Assembly: GCF_007858365.1 (NCBI RefSeq)
Contig: NZ_VFIO01000006.1
Coordinates: forward strand, 234,481-298,480
DNA: 64,000 nt
Reading direction: 5' to 3'
From: Pseudomonas saxonica
Lineage (GTDB): Bacteria; Pseudomonadota; Gammaproteobacteria; Pseudomonadales; Pseudomonadaceae
Part shown: in pieces, positions 27,775 to 37,322 of the stretch
Position numbering within the stretch: the stretch's first letter is position 1
How the letters are laid out: every line of letters begins with the position of its first letter
The notes under the pieces: model-generated
Database searches by the model: none
Told to the model about the DNA's origin: nothing
What the model saw: the letters and a program-made list of their open reading frames with translations, nothing else
Translations under genes and position numbers: made by a program

Positions 27775-28623
27775 ATGCGTTATACCCCCCTGACTGGCCT
27801 TTGCGTCTTGACCCTGACGCTGGCGTTTGCCGCTCCAGCAATGGCCAGTGAAGAATCGCAACTCATCTCATCGATCAACGCCTGGCGCAGCCAGAGCCAA
27901 CCGTGCGCAGGCCAGTCTTCGCAAGAACTGCCGCCACTGACGGCGGACACACGCCTGATATTGCCCGTAACGGGCTTTGGTAATTTGCAGGACGCTCTCA
28001 AGCAAGCCGCCTATCCGATGGTCAGCGTGCAGGCCATTAGCCTGTCCGGCCCGCGTGATGCGCAAGCCGCGATGAAGGCTGTTCAAGAAAGCTTCTGCCG
28101 CGTCGTGCTCGACCCGCAATTTGTCGATATTGGCATCAGCCACGATCAACGAGACTGGCGCATCGTACTGGCTCGCCCTCTGCTCGCCCACGGTTTAGGC
28201 GACGCACAGGCTGAGGGCCAGAAAGTGCTTGAACAGATCAACAGCGCCCGCAATCAACCCCGTCAATGCGGCACTCAGGCTTTTGTTGCCACGACGCCAT
28301 TGACCTGGAACGCTACATTGGCAACCGCCGCCGAGACCCATACACGGGATATGGCCAATAACAATTACTTTGATCACAAAGACCGCGAGAATCACACGCC
28401 GGGCGATCGTGCCGAGCTGGCCGGTTACAGTGGCCAACAGATCGGTGAGAACATCGCCGCCGGTCAAGACACCGCGCGCAAGGTCGTTGATGGCTGGCTG
28501 GCCAGCCCCGGTCATTGCGCCAATGTGATGAACCCGCAGTTTCGCGAGCTGGGCGCGGCCTATGCGCTAGACCCAAAAAGTGACGCAGGGATTTACTGGA
28601 CGGCCTTGTTCGGCACCCAGTGA
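27775..28623 (+). CDS. Secreted CAP (SCP/PR-1) domain protein
   Basis: 282 residues. ATG 27775 begins a clear signal peptide (GLCVLTLTLAFAAPAMA) and is preceded by AAAGGA. The CAP domain occupies the C-terminal half, about 145-282: LTWNATLATAAETHTRDMA, YFDHKDRENHTPGDRAELAG, IGENIAAGQ and the final SPGHCANVMNPQFRELGAAY. It therefore keeps the conserved His and Glu positions of the family. The N-terminal half (about 25-140) is unassigned. Bacterial CAP proteins are periplasmic or secreted and poorly understood. A strong terminator follows, facing mqo. Confidence 0.82.
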   Translation: MRYTPLTGLCVLTLTLAFAAPAMASEESQLISSINAWRSQSQPCAGQSSQELPPLTADTRLILPVTGFGNLQDALKQAAYPMVSVQAISLSGPRDAQAAMKAVQESFCRVVLDPQFVDIGISHDQRDWRIVLARPLLAHGLGDAQAEGQKVLEQINSARNQPRQCGTQAFVATTPLTWNATLATAAETHTRDMANNNYFDHKDRENHTPGDRAELAGYSGQQIGENIAAGQDTARKVVDGWLASPGHCANVMNPQFRELGAAYALDPKSDAGIYWTALFGTQ

Positions 28624-28670
28624 ATCAAGGGGAGGTAATGCGAGGCGTTAAAGCGAGGTCATACGCTAAA

Positions 28671-28710
28671 AGCAGCCCCACCCGACAGCGTCAGGTGGGG
28701 CTGTTTTTTT
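28671..28710. terminator. Rho-independent terminator between the CAP gene and mqo
   Basis: CAGCCCCACC and GGTGGGGCTG form a 10-base-pair stem with a 10-base loop, followed by a run of seven T. A run of A on the other side is shorter, but the stem can also serve the convergent mqo gene. Confidence 0.85.
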
Positions 28711-30355
28711 ACAGCGCCATGTCGGCCGCTGGATTGCTTGGTGCAGGCGCGGCCTGCTCAGCAGGTGCTTCTTGGGCAGCCGTTGCAGCCGGGATAACCG
28801 GCGGCGGAGTCAGTTGCAGAACGTCGGCGGTGTACGCCCACTCCTGTGCAACACGCTCAGGCGAACCGTTCAGCTTGGTGCCGTAGCTCGGTACGATCTG
28901 GTGCAGCTTGGCTTGCCACTCGGGCGTCGCCACCTTGTCCTTGAACACGGTTTCGAGCACGGTCAGCATGATTGGCGCAGCGGTAGAGGCACCTGGCGAT
29001 GCGCCCAACAGGCCGGCAATGCTGCCGTCCTTGGCGCTGACGATTTCGGTGCCCAGTTTCAGCACGCCGCCCTTCTCTTCGTCACGCTTGATGATCTGCA
29101 CGCGCTGACCGGCTTGCCACAGGCGCCAGTCTTCAGTCTTGGCGTTCGGGAAGTACTCTTTCAGTGCATTGAAACGGTCTTCGTCCGACAGCATCAACTG
29201 ACCGGCCAGGTATTCAACCAGCGGGTATTGTTCGATACCGACTTTGGTCATTGGCCAAATGTTGTGAGTCGTGGTGCTGGTCAGCAGGTCGAAGTACGAA
29301 CCTTGTTTCAGGAACTTGGTCGAGAACGTTGCGAACGGGCCAAACAGGATCACGCGCTTGCCATCGAGCACACGGGTGTCCAGGTGCGGAACCGACATCG
29401 GCGGCGCGCCAACCGACGCTTTACCGTAGGCCTTGGCCAAATGCTGCTCGGCAATGGTCGGGTTATCGGTCACCAGGAACGAGCCGCCTACCGGGAAGCC
29501 TGCGTACTCCTTGGCTTCAGGAATGCCGGACTTTTGCAGCAAGTGCAAAGCACCACCGCCTGCGCCGATAAATACAAACTTGGCGTCAGTGGCAGTTTCA
29601 GTGCCGTCTTTCAGGTTTTTGTACACTACATGCCAAGTGCCGTCTTCGTTACGCGTGATGTCTTGGACTTCACTCGACAACTTGAGCGAGAAGTTAGGCT
29701 GGGCTTGCAGGTGAGCGGCAAACTGACGGGTAATCTCGCCGAAGTTCACGTCAGTGCCGATCGGCGACCAGGTGGCCGCCACTTTCTGGTTCGGGTCACG
29801 CCCTTCCATCATCAGCGGAACCCACTTCTTGATCTGAACCGGGTCTTCGGAGTACTGCATGCCCGCGAACAACGGGCTGGCTTGCAGTGCCTCATAACGC
29901 TTCTTGAGGAACTTGATGTTGTCATCGCCCCACACAAAGCTCATGTGCGGCGTGGAATTGATAAACGAGCGCGGGTTTTTCAGCACGCCGTTTTTGACCT
30001 GCCAAGACCAGAACTGGCGAGAAATCTGAAAGGCTTCATTGATCTCAATGGCCTTCGGAATTTCAACATTGCCGTTCTTGTCTTCCGGGGTGTAGTTCAG
30101 CTCGGCCAGTGCCGAGTGACCCGTACCCGCGTTATTCCAGCCATTGGAGCTTTCCAGGGCAACGCCATCGAGACGTTCAATCATCTCCATGGACAGACCC
30201 GGTTCCAGCTCATTAAGCCAGACCCCAAGGGTGGAACTCATGATGCCACCGCCGATCAGCAAGACATCAACGTGTTTGGTTTCGGCAGCGTGCACGGAGC
30301 TAAGCCCCATGCTCAGCGCCAAGCCCAGTAGCCCCTTATTCATTTTTTTTAACAT
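28709..30355 (-). CDS. mqo: Malate:quinone oxidoreductase
   Basis: 548 residues. After a signal-like N-terminus (LLGLALSMGLSSVHA) comes the FAD-binding VDVLLIGGGIMSSTLGVWL, then SSNGWNNAGTGHSALAELNY, the typical substrate-side region of Mqo, and GASPGASTAAPIML near the C-terminus. Mqo oxidises malate to oxaloacetate and passes electrons to quinone, replacing or supplementing NAD-malate dehydrogenase in pseudomonads. The last 35 residues are an Ala/Pro/Glu-rich tail (AATAAQEAPAEQAAPAP). ATG 30355 is preferred, with AGGT 8 bases before. Confidence 0.92.
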   Translation of the reverse strand: MLKKMNKGLLGLALSMGLSSVHAAETKHVDVLLIGGGIMSSTLGVWLNELEPGLSMEMIERLDGVALESSNGWNNAGTGHSALAELNYTPEDKNGNVEIPKAIEINEAFQISRQFWSWQVKNGVLKNPRSFINSTPHMSFVWGDDNIKFLKKRYEALQASPLFAGMQYSEDPVQIKKWVPLMMEGRDPNQKVAATWSPIGTDVNFGEITRQFAAHLQAQPNFSLKLSSEVQDITRNEDGTWHVVYKNLKDGTETATDAKFVFIGAGGGALHLLQKSGIPEAKEYAGFPVGGSFLVTDNPTIAEQHLAKAYGKASVGAPPMSVPHLDTRVLDGKRVILFGPFATFSTKFLKQGSYFDLLTSTTTHNIWPMTKVGIEQYPLVEYLAGQLMLSDEDRFNALKEYFPNAKTEDWRLWQAGQRVQIIKRDEEKGGVLKLGTEIVSAKDGSIAGLLGASPGASTAAPIMLTVLETVFKDKVATPEWQAKLHQIVPSYGTKLNGSPERVAQEWAYTADVLQLTPPPVIPAATAAQEAPAEQAAPAPSNPAADMAL

Positions 30356-30731
30356 GTTGTCATACCTAAGATAAAACGCCGCCTGCCCGATACCCTGGGC
30401 AGACATAAGAGGCCCCTACACACTCCGGGCCTCGCTTTTATGTACCTTGGGCGCTGATCTCTTATTGGTTTTGGCTTCAGCTACTTGGGTGACATTTATG
30501 CTGTGGATCACGCAATTCCATTGCGCTGCAGCCACGCTCAACTCCCTGCCGAGCACGTGCGCGAGCCTTGAAATCCAAGGCGCCCAGCGCAAGGCCGCGA
30601 CATATTACCTCAGGTGGGACTTTTGACGAAAACGCAATTACACCAAGGTCGTGATTAACCGCGGGCAACGCTTGTCGTCGAGCATATGGGTATAATCGCG
30701 GCTTTGCCCCGCCCGCCAACAGGATTCACCC
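30356..30731. other. Intergenic region between mqo and the next gene pair
   Basis: About 375 bases separate the divergent mqo and the gene at 30732. It must hold promoters for both directions. I see no convincing box, hairpin or repeat, and the 80-codon open frame on the minus strand inside it has no coding signature. Confidence 0.5.
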
Positions 30732-31091
30732 ATGTCTTTAAGTACCCGTAATCAGGCCCAAATTGAACGACGCCTGGTTAAATCCCTGACCGAAGCCTGC
30801 GAAAAGGCCAAAGGGCAAATCAACGGCTTTGTCTGGCTGACCCACGTGGTCGACTACGCCGCCTTCCCTGCCAGCCTCAAAATCGTATGGGTGTTCGACA
30901 CTCAGGTCAGCAAAGACTTCGCCCTGGCGGATGGGGAAGCCAGTTATATGGCCGAACTGACTGAAAAAGCACTGAAGAATGCGCAAGTCAACGTGCGCAA
31001 GGCCGCCGCCCACGTGTACTTCGATTCCGAAGAAGAATGCCAGCGGGCCTGTGGCGGCGACTGGCCCAAACGCCTGTCGCATAAACGCTGA
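30732..31091 (+). CDS. Conserved hypothetical protein
   Basis: 119 residues, soluble. It begins MSLSTRNQAQIERRLVKSLT and contains INGFVWLTHVVDYAAFP and a C-terminal CQRACGGDWPKRLSHKR. I recognise it as a conserved pseudomonad protein usually paired with a DUF1289 gene, without known function. Its stop codon abuts the DUF1289 start. Confidence 0.65.
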   Translation: MSLSTRNQAQIERRLVKSLTEACEKAKGQINGFVWLTHVVDYAAFPASLKIVWVFDTQVSKDFALADGEASYMAELTEKALKNAQVNVRKAAAHVYFDSEEECQRACGGDWPKRLSHKR

Positions 31092-31274
31092 ATGGCCAAG
31101 GACATCGAAAACCCGTGTATCGCCGTGTGCCAGCTAAGCGGCGACCTGTGCATCAGTTGCGGGCGCAACAAAGAAGACATCCGTAAATGGAAGCGCATGA
31201 AGCGGCCTGAAAAAATGGCCGCCGTGCAACGCGCGACGGCTCGTCTTAAAAGCCTTCAGAAAAAGAACGCTTAA
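31092..31274 (+). CDS. DUF1289 family small cysteine-rich protein
   Basis: 60 residues with the family pattern NPCIAVCQL, then LCISCGRNKEDIRKWKRM. The four cysteines are arranged as in a small metal site (Fe-S or Zn is possible), followed by a basic helix. DUF1289 proteins are widespread and mostly uncharacterised. It begins immediately after the preceding stop codon and its own stop overlaps by 4 bases the stop of the convergent hydrolase gene. Confidence 0.8.
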   Translation: MAKDIENPCIAVCQLSGDLCISCGRNKEDIRKWKRMKRPEKMAAVQRATARLKSLQKKNA

Positions 31275-32155
31275 GACAGGTATTTGCCAAACCAGCTGAG
31301 CGTCCTGTCCCAGGCCAGCGTCGCCGCGGCCTCGTCGTAGCGAGGTGTGGAATCGTTGTGAAAGCCATGATTCACGCCAGGGTAAATATAAGCCTCGTAC
31401 GTGACATTATTGGCTTTCAAGGCTTGCTCATAAGCTGGCCAACCTTCATTGATGCGTGTATCCAGCTCAGCCAGATGCACCATGACGGGCGCCTTGATGC
31501 GGCTCACATCGCCAGCGTCGGGTTGGCGACCATAAAAGGAAACAGCCGCGCCCAGTTCGGGATAAGCCACCGCCGCCGCATTCGCCACTCCGCCGCCATA
31601 ACAAAAACCGGTAATCCCGACTTTTCCGGTGCTAGCCTCATGCTGCATCGACCATTCAATGGCCGCAAAAAAATCGTTCATCAGCTTTTGCGGGTCGACG
31701 GTTTGTTGCAGGGCGACGCCCTCCTCATCATTGCCCGGATACCCACCCACGGACGACAGGCCATCAGGAGCCAGCGCCATATAGCCCTGTTTGGCCAAAC
31801 GCCGCGCCACGTCTTCGATATAAGGATTAAGGCCGCGGTTCTCATGCACCACCACCACCGCCGGCACCTTACCCTTGGCGTTCGCCGGTCGAACCAGATA
31901 ACCGCGAACCTGACCATGCCCTTTGGGTGAGGGATAGGTGATGTACTCGGCCACGATATCCGGATCAGTGATCGCGACTTGCTCAGCCAGGGCATAGTTG
32001 GGGCTAAGCGCACCCAACACCGACAAGGCACTGACCCCGGCCGTGAACACCGCTGCCCGGTCCAGAAATTCGCGCCGGCTGATGCGCCCGTGAGCGTAGT
32101 AGTCGTATAGCTCCAGCAATTGCGGAGCAAAGTCTTTCGCAGTTAGACGTGGCAT
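31271..32155 (-). CDS. Dienelactone hydrolase family protein, Tat-exported
   Basis: 294 residues. A twin-arginine signal lies at about 25-55 (RISRREFLDRAAVFTAG), giving likely periplasmic location. The alpha/beta-hydrolase part has VVHENRGLNPYIEDVARRL, the nucleophile motif GFCYGGG (Cys), ELDTRIN (Asp) and GVNHGFHND (His), which is the Cys-His-Asp triad of dienelactone hydrolases. Natural substrate is unknown; there are no aromatic-degradation genes beside it. Confidence 0.85.
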   Translation of the reverse strand: MPRLTAKDFAPQLLELYDYYAHGRISRREFLDRAAVFTAGVSALSVLGALSPNYALAEQVAITDPDIVAEYITYPSPKGHGQVRGYLVRPANAKGKVPAVVVVHENRGLNPYIEDVARRLAKQGYMALAPDGLSSVGGYPGNDEEGVALQQTVDPQKLMNDFFAAIEWSMQHEASTGKVGITGFCYGGGVANAAAVAYPELGAAVSFYGRQPDAGDVSRIKAPVMVHLAELDTRINEGWPAYEQALKANNVTYEAYIYPGVNHGFHNDSTPRYDEAAATLAWDRTLSWFGKYLS

Positions 32156-32220
32156 CGGGGCAGATCCTCTGACAGCAGATGGTGCCCCTTGTATACCTGA
32201 AAACGAAACGTGCTGTCGCC

Positions 32221-34413
32221 TCAGTCCTTGCCCAGCACCCGGGCAAGGACCCGCGCCAATTGATCCGCAGAGTAGGGTTTGGCCAGAAACTCAAACGCAG
32301 AATATCCGTCCTCAGCCAGCTCTTCACTGTAACCGGAGGCCAGAATCACCGGCAGTTGCGCGCGGCGCCGACGCAACTCCCCGGCCAACGCCACTCCGGT
32401 CATGCCGGGCATGACCACGTCTGAAAATACCGCATCGAAGGCCATCGCCTCTGGCCCAATCATCAATAATGCCTCTTCGGCATTGGCAGCCCAGGCGGTT
32501 TCGTAGCCCAGGTCCTGGAGGATTTGATTGGCAAAACCGCCCACTTCCAGGTTGTCTTCCACCACCAGTACCCGGTATTGGCCCTGCGCGGCTGTTAGCG
32601 AAGCGGCTTCATGCACATCGCCCGGAGTGGGAATGATCGCTTCAACCTCCACTTGCGGCAGGTACAAGGTGAAGACCGAGCCTTGCCCGATCACGCTCGA
32701 CACATCCACATCGCCACCCGACTGCTTGGCAAACCCGAACACTTGGGACAAGCCCAGCCCGGTGCCTTTTCCCACTTCCTTGGTGGTAAAAAAGGGCTCA
32801 AAGATATGTTCAAGGGTACGCGCCGAAATACCTGCCCCCGTGTCATGCAATGACACCGCAATAAACTTTCCACTGGAACCGGCATGCCCGCGGATAGAGG
32901 GCAGTGCTAGCCCCTGCTCAAGGCGCAAGACCAATTGGCCATGCCCCTCCATAGCATCGCGGGCGTTCAGGGCAATATTGACCAATGCCGTTTCAAACTG
33001 GCTGGAATCCGCCTTGATATGGCAGGGCTGGCCCGGCAGCTCGACATTGACTTGTATGCGTGCGCCGGTCAGCGCATCGAGCATTTCGCCGATGGAGCGG
33101 ATGCGCTCTCCCACATTGAAGACCTGCGGGTTTAACGGTTGGCGCCGGGAGAAGGCCAGCAGTTGGCTGGTCAGCTTGCTGGCCCGATCCACGGTGTCCG
33201 AGACGGCATTCATATAGCGCGCCTGACGCGTAGCGGACAGGTTGGGCGTACGCAGAAAGTCCACCGACGCCCGAATGATAGTCAGCAGGTTATTGAAGTC
33301 GTGAGCCACGCCGCCGGTGAGCTGGCCGATGGCTTCGAGCTTTTGCGACTGGCGCAGCGCGGCCTCGGTATGCAACAGACGCGCACTGCGCTCCTCCACC
33401 CGTTGCTCCAGTGTGGTATTGAGCAGCTCCAGCTCAGCCAGACCGTCGCGCACTGCTGAATCGGCCCGCGCCCTTTCGATATGCGCCCATGACAGCTCGG
33501 TCACCTCGCTCAGTAACCCCAGCTCAAAGGGTGTCCATAACCGCGGTGTTTGATCATGAACAGCCATCAAGGCGGTCAAACGCCCACCTTTGATCAAAGG
33601 CAGGCAAATCGTGGCCGCAATGCCCATCCCTGCGAAAGTGGCAGCGGCCTGCGGCAAAAGATCCTTCGCCCGGTCATTAATGACCAAAGGTTGACCCGCA
33701 CGCAGCCGACTGACCGCCATCTCGCCAAAGTCGCTTAAACGGTAAGCCCCCACAATGCTGGGCGTGCCTGGGACGGTCCAGTTGTCACGGATGAAAAACG
33801 CATCTTCGTCGGGCTCCATATCGGCGTAGGCGCAATGCGTCACCTTCAAGTACTCAGCCGTCAAACGCATGGTGGCGGCCAATATGCCTTCAGGCTCGGT
33901 GAGGTTGACGACCGCGGTGGCAATGGCATCGAGTACCGCCAGACGCTGGCTTAACAGAACAGTGGTGGTCGTTTCAGTGACCGTGTCCAACATGCCCACT
34001 ACGTTGCCGTTGGGATCACGGATCGGGCTGTAGCAAAAGGTGAAATAGGCAGGCTCTGGCACTTGAGTGCGCTGAATCACCAGTGGGAAGTTCTCGATAT
34101 AGGTGGCATGCCCGGCAAAGGCCGCATCGGCGATGGGCCTGATTTCATCCCAGACCTCTTCCCAGACATCACTGAATGGCCGCCCCAGCGCTTCAGGCTT
34201 GTCGCCCAGAATGGGCAAGAAGCCATCGTTATAAATCGTGATTAGCTCAGGGCCCCAGACAATTGACTTGGGAAAGTGCGAGTCGAGCATCAATAAAACC
34301 GTGGTTTTCAACACATCCGGCCAAGCGTGCAAAGGGCCGAGCGAAGTACTCGCCCAATCATGGCTTCTGATTTTGTCAGCCATCAAACCTTCACACCGAA
34401 GCCAATTGGCCAT
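32221..34413 (-). CDS. Hybrid sensor histidine kinase with receiver domain
   Basis: 730 residues, soluble, no membrane helix. Domains in order: PAS (about 30-150, LGPLHAWPDVLKTTVLLMLD onward), GAF (about 155-310), a coiled coil, HisKA with GGVAHDFNNLLTIIRASVDF (phosphoacceptor His near 355), HATPase with NIALNARDAM and GKGTGLGLSQVFGF, and a C-terminal receiver (about 615-728) with VLVVEDNLEVGGF and the acceptor Asp in FSDVVMPGMTG. It is a stand-alone hybrid kinase; signal and output are unknown. ATG 34413 has AAGGTG 8 bases upstream. Confidence 0.88.
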   Translation of the reverse strand: MANWLRCEGLMADKIRSHDWASTSLGPLHAWPDVLKTTVLLMLDSHFPKSIVWGPELITIYNDGFLPILGDKPEALGRPFSDVWEEVWDEIRPIADAAFAGHATYIENFPLVIQRTQVPEPAYFTFCYSPIRDPNGNVVGMLDTVTETTTTVLLSQRLAVLDAIATAVVNLTEPEGILAATMRLTAEYLKVTHCAYADMEPDEDAFFIRDNWTVPGTPSIVGAYRLSDFGEMAVSRLRAGQPLVINDRAKDLLPQAAATFAGMGIAATICLPLIKGGRLTALMAVHDQTPRLWTPFELGLLSEVTELSWAHIERARADSAVRDGLAELELLNTTLEQRVEERSARLLHTEAALRQSQKLEAIGQLTGGVAHDFNNLLTIIRASVDFLRTPNLSATRQARYMNAVSDTVDRASKLTSQLLAFSRRQPLNPQVFNVGERIRSIGEMLDALTGARIQVNVELPGQPCHIKADSSQFETALVNIALNARDAMEGHGQLVLRLEQGLALPSIRGHAGSSGKFIAVSLHDTGAGISARTLEHIFEPFFTTKEVGKGTGLGLSQVFGFAKQSGGDVDVSSVIGQGSVFTLYLPQVEVEAIIPTPGDVHEAASLTAAQGQYRVLVVEDNLEVGGFANQILQDLGYETAWAANAEEALLMIGPEAMAFDAVFSDVVMPGMTGVALAGELRRRRAQLPVILASGYSEELAEDGYSAFEFLAKPYSADQLARVLARVLGKD

Positions 34414-34604
34414 TTCACACGCACCTTGTTTGTCACAACTTGTTAAAAGGCTGAATCAATATTAGAGCAGGCCGCAACACTCTGCTAAAACACTGCCTGC
34501 GATACGACTGCTAAAACCTGCGCACGTTCGTCTGCAAGGCTGTTAAGTCCCACATCCCCACCTGCAGACATCCCTGCCCCCCCTCACTGAAGAAGACCCT
34601 GACG

Positions 34605-35072
34605 ATGAGAATTGCCACTTTATTGCTATTAAGCCTGCTCACCCTGACGGCTCAGGCGGCCAACATCGGCGATCGCTTGGCACCCTGGACGCTCAGCGAC
34701 CAGCACGACCAGCCCTACACACTGGATACCCAAGCCCGCGTTCTGCTGGTGGCGCGCAACATGGACGGTTCCAAACTGGTCAAGGCTGCCCTGCAAGATC
34801 AACCCAAAGATTACCTGGAGTCACGTCACGTCGTGTTTTTGGCCGACATTCAGCGCATGCCTTCTCTGATCGGCAAACTCATCGCCATCCCGGCCATGCG
34901 TGACTACAACTACCGGGTTGTACTCGACCGTGACGGCAAGATCGCCGCGCAATACCCCGGTGCCGAAGACAACGTACTGTGGTTGCAACTCGACAACGGG
35001 GTTGTAACAGCGCAAAAAGAATTTACCAACGCTGACGAGTTGCGTGAAGCACTGGCCAAGCTTCCCCGGTAA
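34605..35072 (+). CDS. Secreted thioredoxin-fold-like hypothetical protein
   Basis: 155 residues with signal peptide IATLLLLSLLTLTAQAANIG. The mature part follows a thioredoxin/peroxiredoxin-like order: GDRLAPWTLSDQHDQPYTLD, ARVLLVARNMDGSKLV, YRVVLDRDGKIAAQYPGAED. The expected active-site cysteines are missing, so it is not a redox enzyme of the usual kind. It may be a periplasmic YtfJ-like protein. Function not assigned. Confidence 0.6.
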   Translation: MRIATLLLLSLLTLTAQAANIGDRLAPWTLSDQHDQPYTLDTQARVLLVARNMDGSKLVKAALQDQPKDYLESRHVVFLADIQRMPSLIGKLIAIPAMRDYNYRVVLDRDGKIAAQYPGAEDNVLWLQLDNGVVTAQKEFTNADELREALAKLPR

Positions 35073-35115
35073 ACACCCGCAGTCGCTGACCAAGGCTGCG
35101 ACTGCAGGTCGAGGC

Positions 35116-35805
35116 TCAACGCAGTGGCGGTAAACCGTGTGCCGCCAGATCAAAGTCTTCCAGTTTGCGGATAATCTGATCCGCGTGGTGGTACTTGCTG
35201 TCCGCCATGGCTTCATCCGGCACAGCAATCGCCCTCATGTTGGCTGCCTTGGCGGCGGTCACACCGAAGGGCGAATCCTCAAATACCAGGCAATCTTCGG
35301 GCGCTACATCAAGGCGGCGGGCAGCGGTCAGGAAAATATCCGGCGCGGGCTTCGCGGCCCCCACTTCGGGGTCGTCAGCCGTGACGATGGCGTCAAACAA
35401 CCCGAACCACTCGCCATGCAGGGTGGTTTTCTGCTCAAAGGAATGGGCCGATGAACTGGTGCCAACGGCAATCGGGATGTGATGCGCCTTCAAATGCCGC
35501 ACCAGTGCTTCAGCCCCCGGCATCGACTGCGCCAAGGGAAAACGCGCTTTGAGCAAAGGCTCACGTACCGTCAGGAACTCTTGCGCCGTGATCGGCAGCT
35601 CCAGCGCCTTGACCAGAAACTGGGCCAGATCCAGTGCACCGCGCCCGATGATGTGCTGTTTGACACCCCAGTCGTAGGTGCGGCCATAACGCTCGGCGAT
35701 TATCTGCGTCACCTCGGTGTAAATCCCCTCGGTGTCCAGCAGCAACCCGTCCATATCGAAAATCACCGCCTTGATCGGGCGAACAACCGTACGCGCAGCA
35801 TTCAT
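35116..35805 (-). CDS. HAD-superfamily hydrolase, beta-phosphoglucomutase-like
   Basis: 229 residues with all four HAD motifs: VIFDMDGLLLDTE, VGTSSS, GAAKPAPDIFL and VFEDSPFGVTAA. A helical cap domain between motifs I and II places it with beta-phosphoglucomutase and pseudouridine/sugar phosphatases (subfamily I). A phosphatase acting on a small phosphorylated metabolite is most likely. ATG 35805 is used; a GTG codon precedes it directly. Confidence 0.82.
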   Translation of the reverse strand: MNAARTVVRPIKAVIFDMDGLLLDTEGIYTEVTQIIAERYGRTYDWGVKQHIIGRGALDLAQFLVKALELPITAQEFLTVREPLLKARFPLAQSMPGAEALVRHLKAHHIPIAVGTSSSAHSFEQKTTLHGEWFGLFDAIVTADDPEVGAAKPAPDIFLTAARRLDVAPEDCLVFEDSPFGVTAAKAANMRAIAVPDEAMADSKYHHADQIIRKLEDFDLAAHGLPPLR

Positions 35806-35944
35806 CACAACAGATCCATTGAGGTCGCTCAGCCAAAGCCGGTGACGTGGATGACAAAAAAGGATTCAGCACAATACCGGCCCAGCCCTTTCAAGAGCAA
35901 GGCGTTGCCCATGATGATCAGTGATGCAGCGCTCAAATCGCGGG

Positions 35945-35978
35945 CAAAAAAAAAGCCGCTATTGCTAGCGGCTTTTTT
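35945..35978. terminator. Terminator after tRNA-Asn
   Basis: AAAAGCCGCT and AGCGGCTTTTTT form a hairpin with a 6-base loop, flanked by a long A run and a T run. It lies directly downstream of tRNA-Asn read on the minus strand. Confidence 0.82.
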
Positions 35979-35984
35979 AACGTC

Positions 35985-36060
35985 TGGCTCCACGACCTGG
36001 ACTCGAACCAGGGACCCAATGATTAACAGTCATTTGCTCTACCAACTGAGCTATCGCGGA
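35985..36060 (-). tRNA. tRNA-Asn (anticodon GTT)
   Basis: On the minus strand the 76-base gene begins TCCGCGATAGCTCAGTTGG, has the anticodon stem-loop GACTGTTAATC with anticodon GTT, the T-loop GGTTCGAGTCC and an encoded 3' CCA. Acceptor ends TCCGCGA and TCGTGGA pair with one G-T wobble. It lies between the aminotransferase and the HAD gene. Confidence 0.96.
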
Positions 36061-36125
36061 ATGGCGTCTATCTTACTGATCTAAAAAGAGAAGTCAACAC
36101 TTCGAATGACTTCTCTTTGCAGTTT

Positions 36126-37322
36126 TCAGATCACCTGAACAATGGCGTCGGTAACCGCTTCAATGTTGCGTTGATTCAACGAAGCCACGCAGATGCGACC
36201 TGTGTCCAGCGCGTAAATACCAAACTCGCTGCGCAGGCGCGCCACTTGTTCAACGGTCAGGCCCGAGTACGAGAACATGCCGCGCTGGCGGGCAACGAAG
36301 CTGAAATCATGCTCAGGGGCTTTCTTGGCCAACAGCTCAACCATCTGCAAGCGCATGCCGCGAATGCGCAAGCGCATTTCAGCCAGCTCGGCCTCCCACT
36401 GGGCACGCAGCTCAGGGCTGTTGAGCACGGCTGCCACAATGCTTGCACCGTGGGTCGGCGGGTTGGAGTAGTTGGTGCGGATCACACGTTTGACCTGGGA
36501 CAGAACGCGTGCGCTCTCTTCTTTGGATTCGGTGATGATCGACAGTGCGCCCACACGCTCGCCGTATAGCGAGAACGATTTGGAGAACGAACTGGAGACA
36601 AAAAAGCTCAGGCCCGACTCAGCGAACAGGCGCACCGCCGCGGCGTCTTCATCAATACCGTCGCCAAAGCCTTGGTAGGCCATGTCAAGGAACGGCACCA
36701 GCCCTTTGGCCTTGACCACATCCAGCACGTTCTGCCAGTCAGCCGGGGTCAGGTCAACGCCGGTCGGGTTGTGGCAGCAAGCGTGCAGCACCACGATGGA
36801 ACCGGCTGGCAAGGCATTGAGGTCTTCAAGCATGCCGACACGGTTGACGTCATGGCTGGCCGCATCGTAGTAACGGTAGTTTTGTACTGCGAAGCCCGCC
36901 GTTTCAAACAGGGCACGGTGGTTTTCCCAGCTTGGGTCGCTGATGGCAACCACAGCGTTTGGCTGCAATTGCTTGAGGAAGTCCGCACCGATTTTCAGCG
37001 CGCCCGTTCCGCCAACGGCTTGCGTGGTAATCACTCGGCCAGCCGCCAACAAAGGGGACTGCGCACCGAACAGCAACGTCTGAACAGCTTGGTCGTAGGC
37101 AGCGATGCCATCGATTGGCAAGTAGCCGCGCGAGGCGTGCTGAGCAACCCGGATCGTTTCGGCTTCGACAACGGCACGCAAGAGTGGAATTCGTCCCTCC
37201 TCGTTGCAATAAACACCGACCCCCAGATTGACTTTACTGGTACGAGTATCGGCGTTAAATGCTTCGTTGAGGCCCAGGATAGGATCGCGTGGTGCCATTT
37301 CGACAGCGGAGAACAGGCTCAT
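36126..37322 (-). CDS. Aromatic/aspartate aminotransferase (class I)
   Basis: 398 residues of aminotransferase subgroup I-alpha: LNEAFNADTRTSKVNLGVGV, ACCHNPTGVDLT, DMAYQGFGDG and the PLP lysine in SSSFSKSFSLYGERVG. It transfers amino groups between aspartate or aromatic amino acids and 2-oxoglutarate. The gene is divergent from uvrB, the arrangement known in P. aeruginosa (PA3139/uvrB). Which substrate dominates (Asp or aromatic) cannot be told from sequence alone. Confidence 0.9.
   Translation of the reverse strand: MSLFSAVEMAPRDPILGLNEAFNADTRTSKVNLGVGVYCNEEGRIPLLRAVVEAETIRVAQHASRGYLPIDGIAAYDQAVQTLLFGAQSPLLAAGRVITTQAVGGTGALKIGADFLKQLQPNAVVAISDPSWENHRALFETAGFAVQNYRYYDAASHDVNRVGMLEDLNALPAGSIVVLHACCHNPTGVDLTPADWQNVLDVVKAKGLVPFLDMAYQGFGDGIDEDAAAVRLFAESGLSFFVSSSFSKSFSLYGERVGALSIITESKEESARVLSQVKRVIRTNYSNPPTHGASIVAAVLNSPELRAQWEAELAEMRLRIRGMRLQMVELLAKKAPEHDFSFVARQRGMFSYSGLTVEQVARLRSEFGIYALDTGRICVASLNQRNIEAVTDAIVQVI

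Noticed and set aside
30477..30719. 80-codon minus-strand frame between mqo and 30732
   Set aside because: No ribosome-binding site, no family resemblance, and it fills a divergent promoter region.
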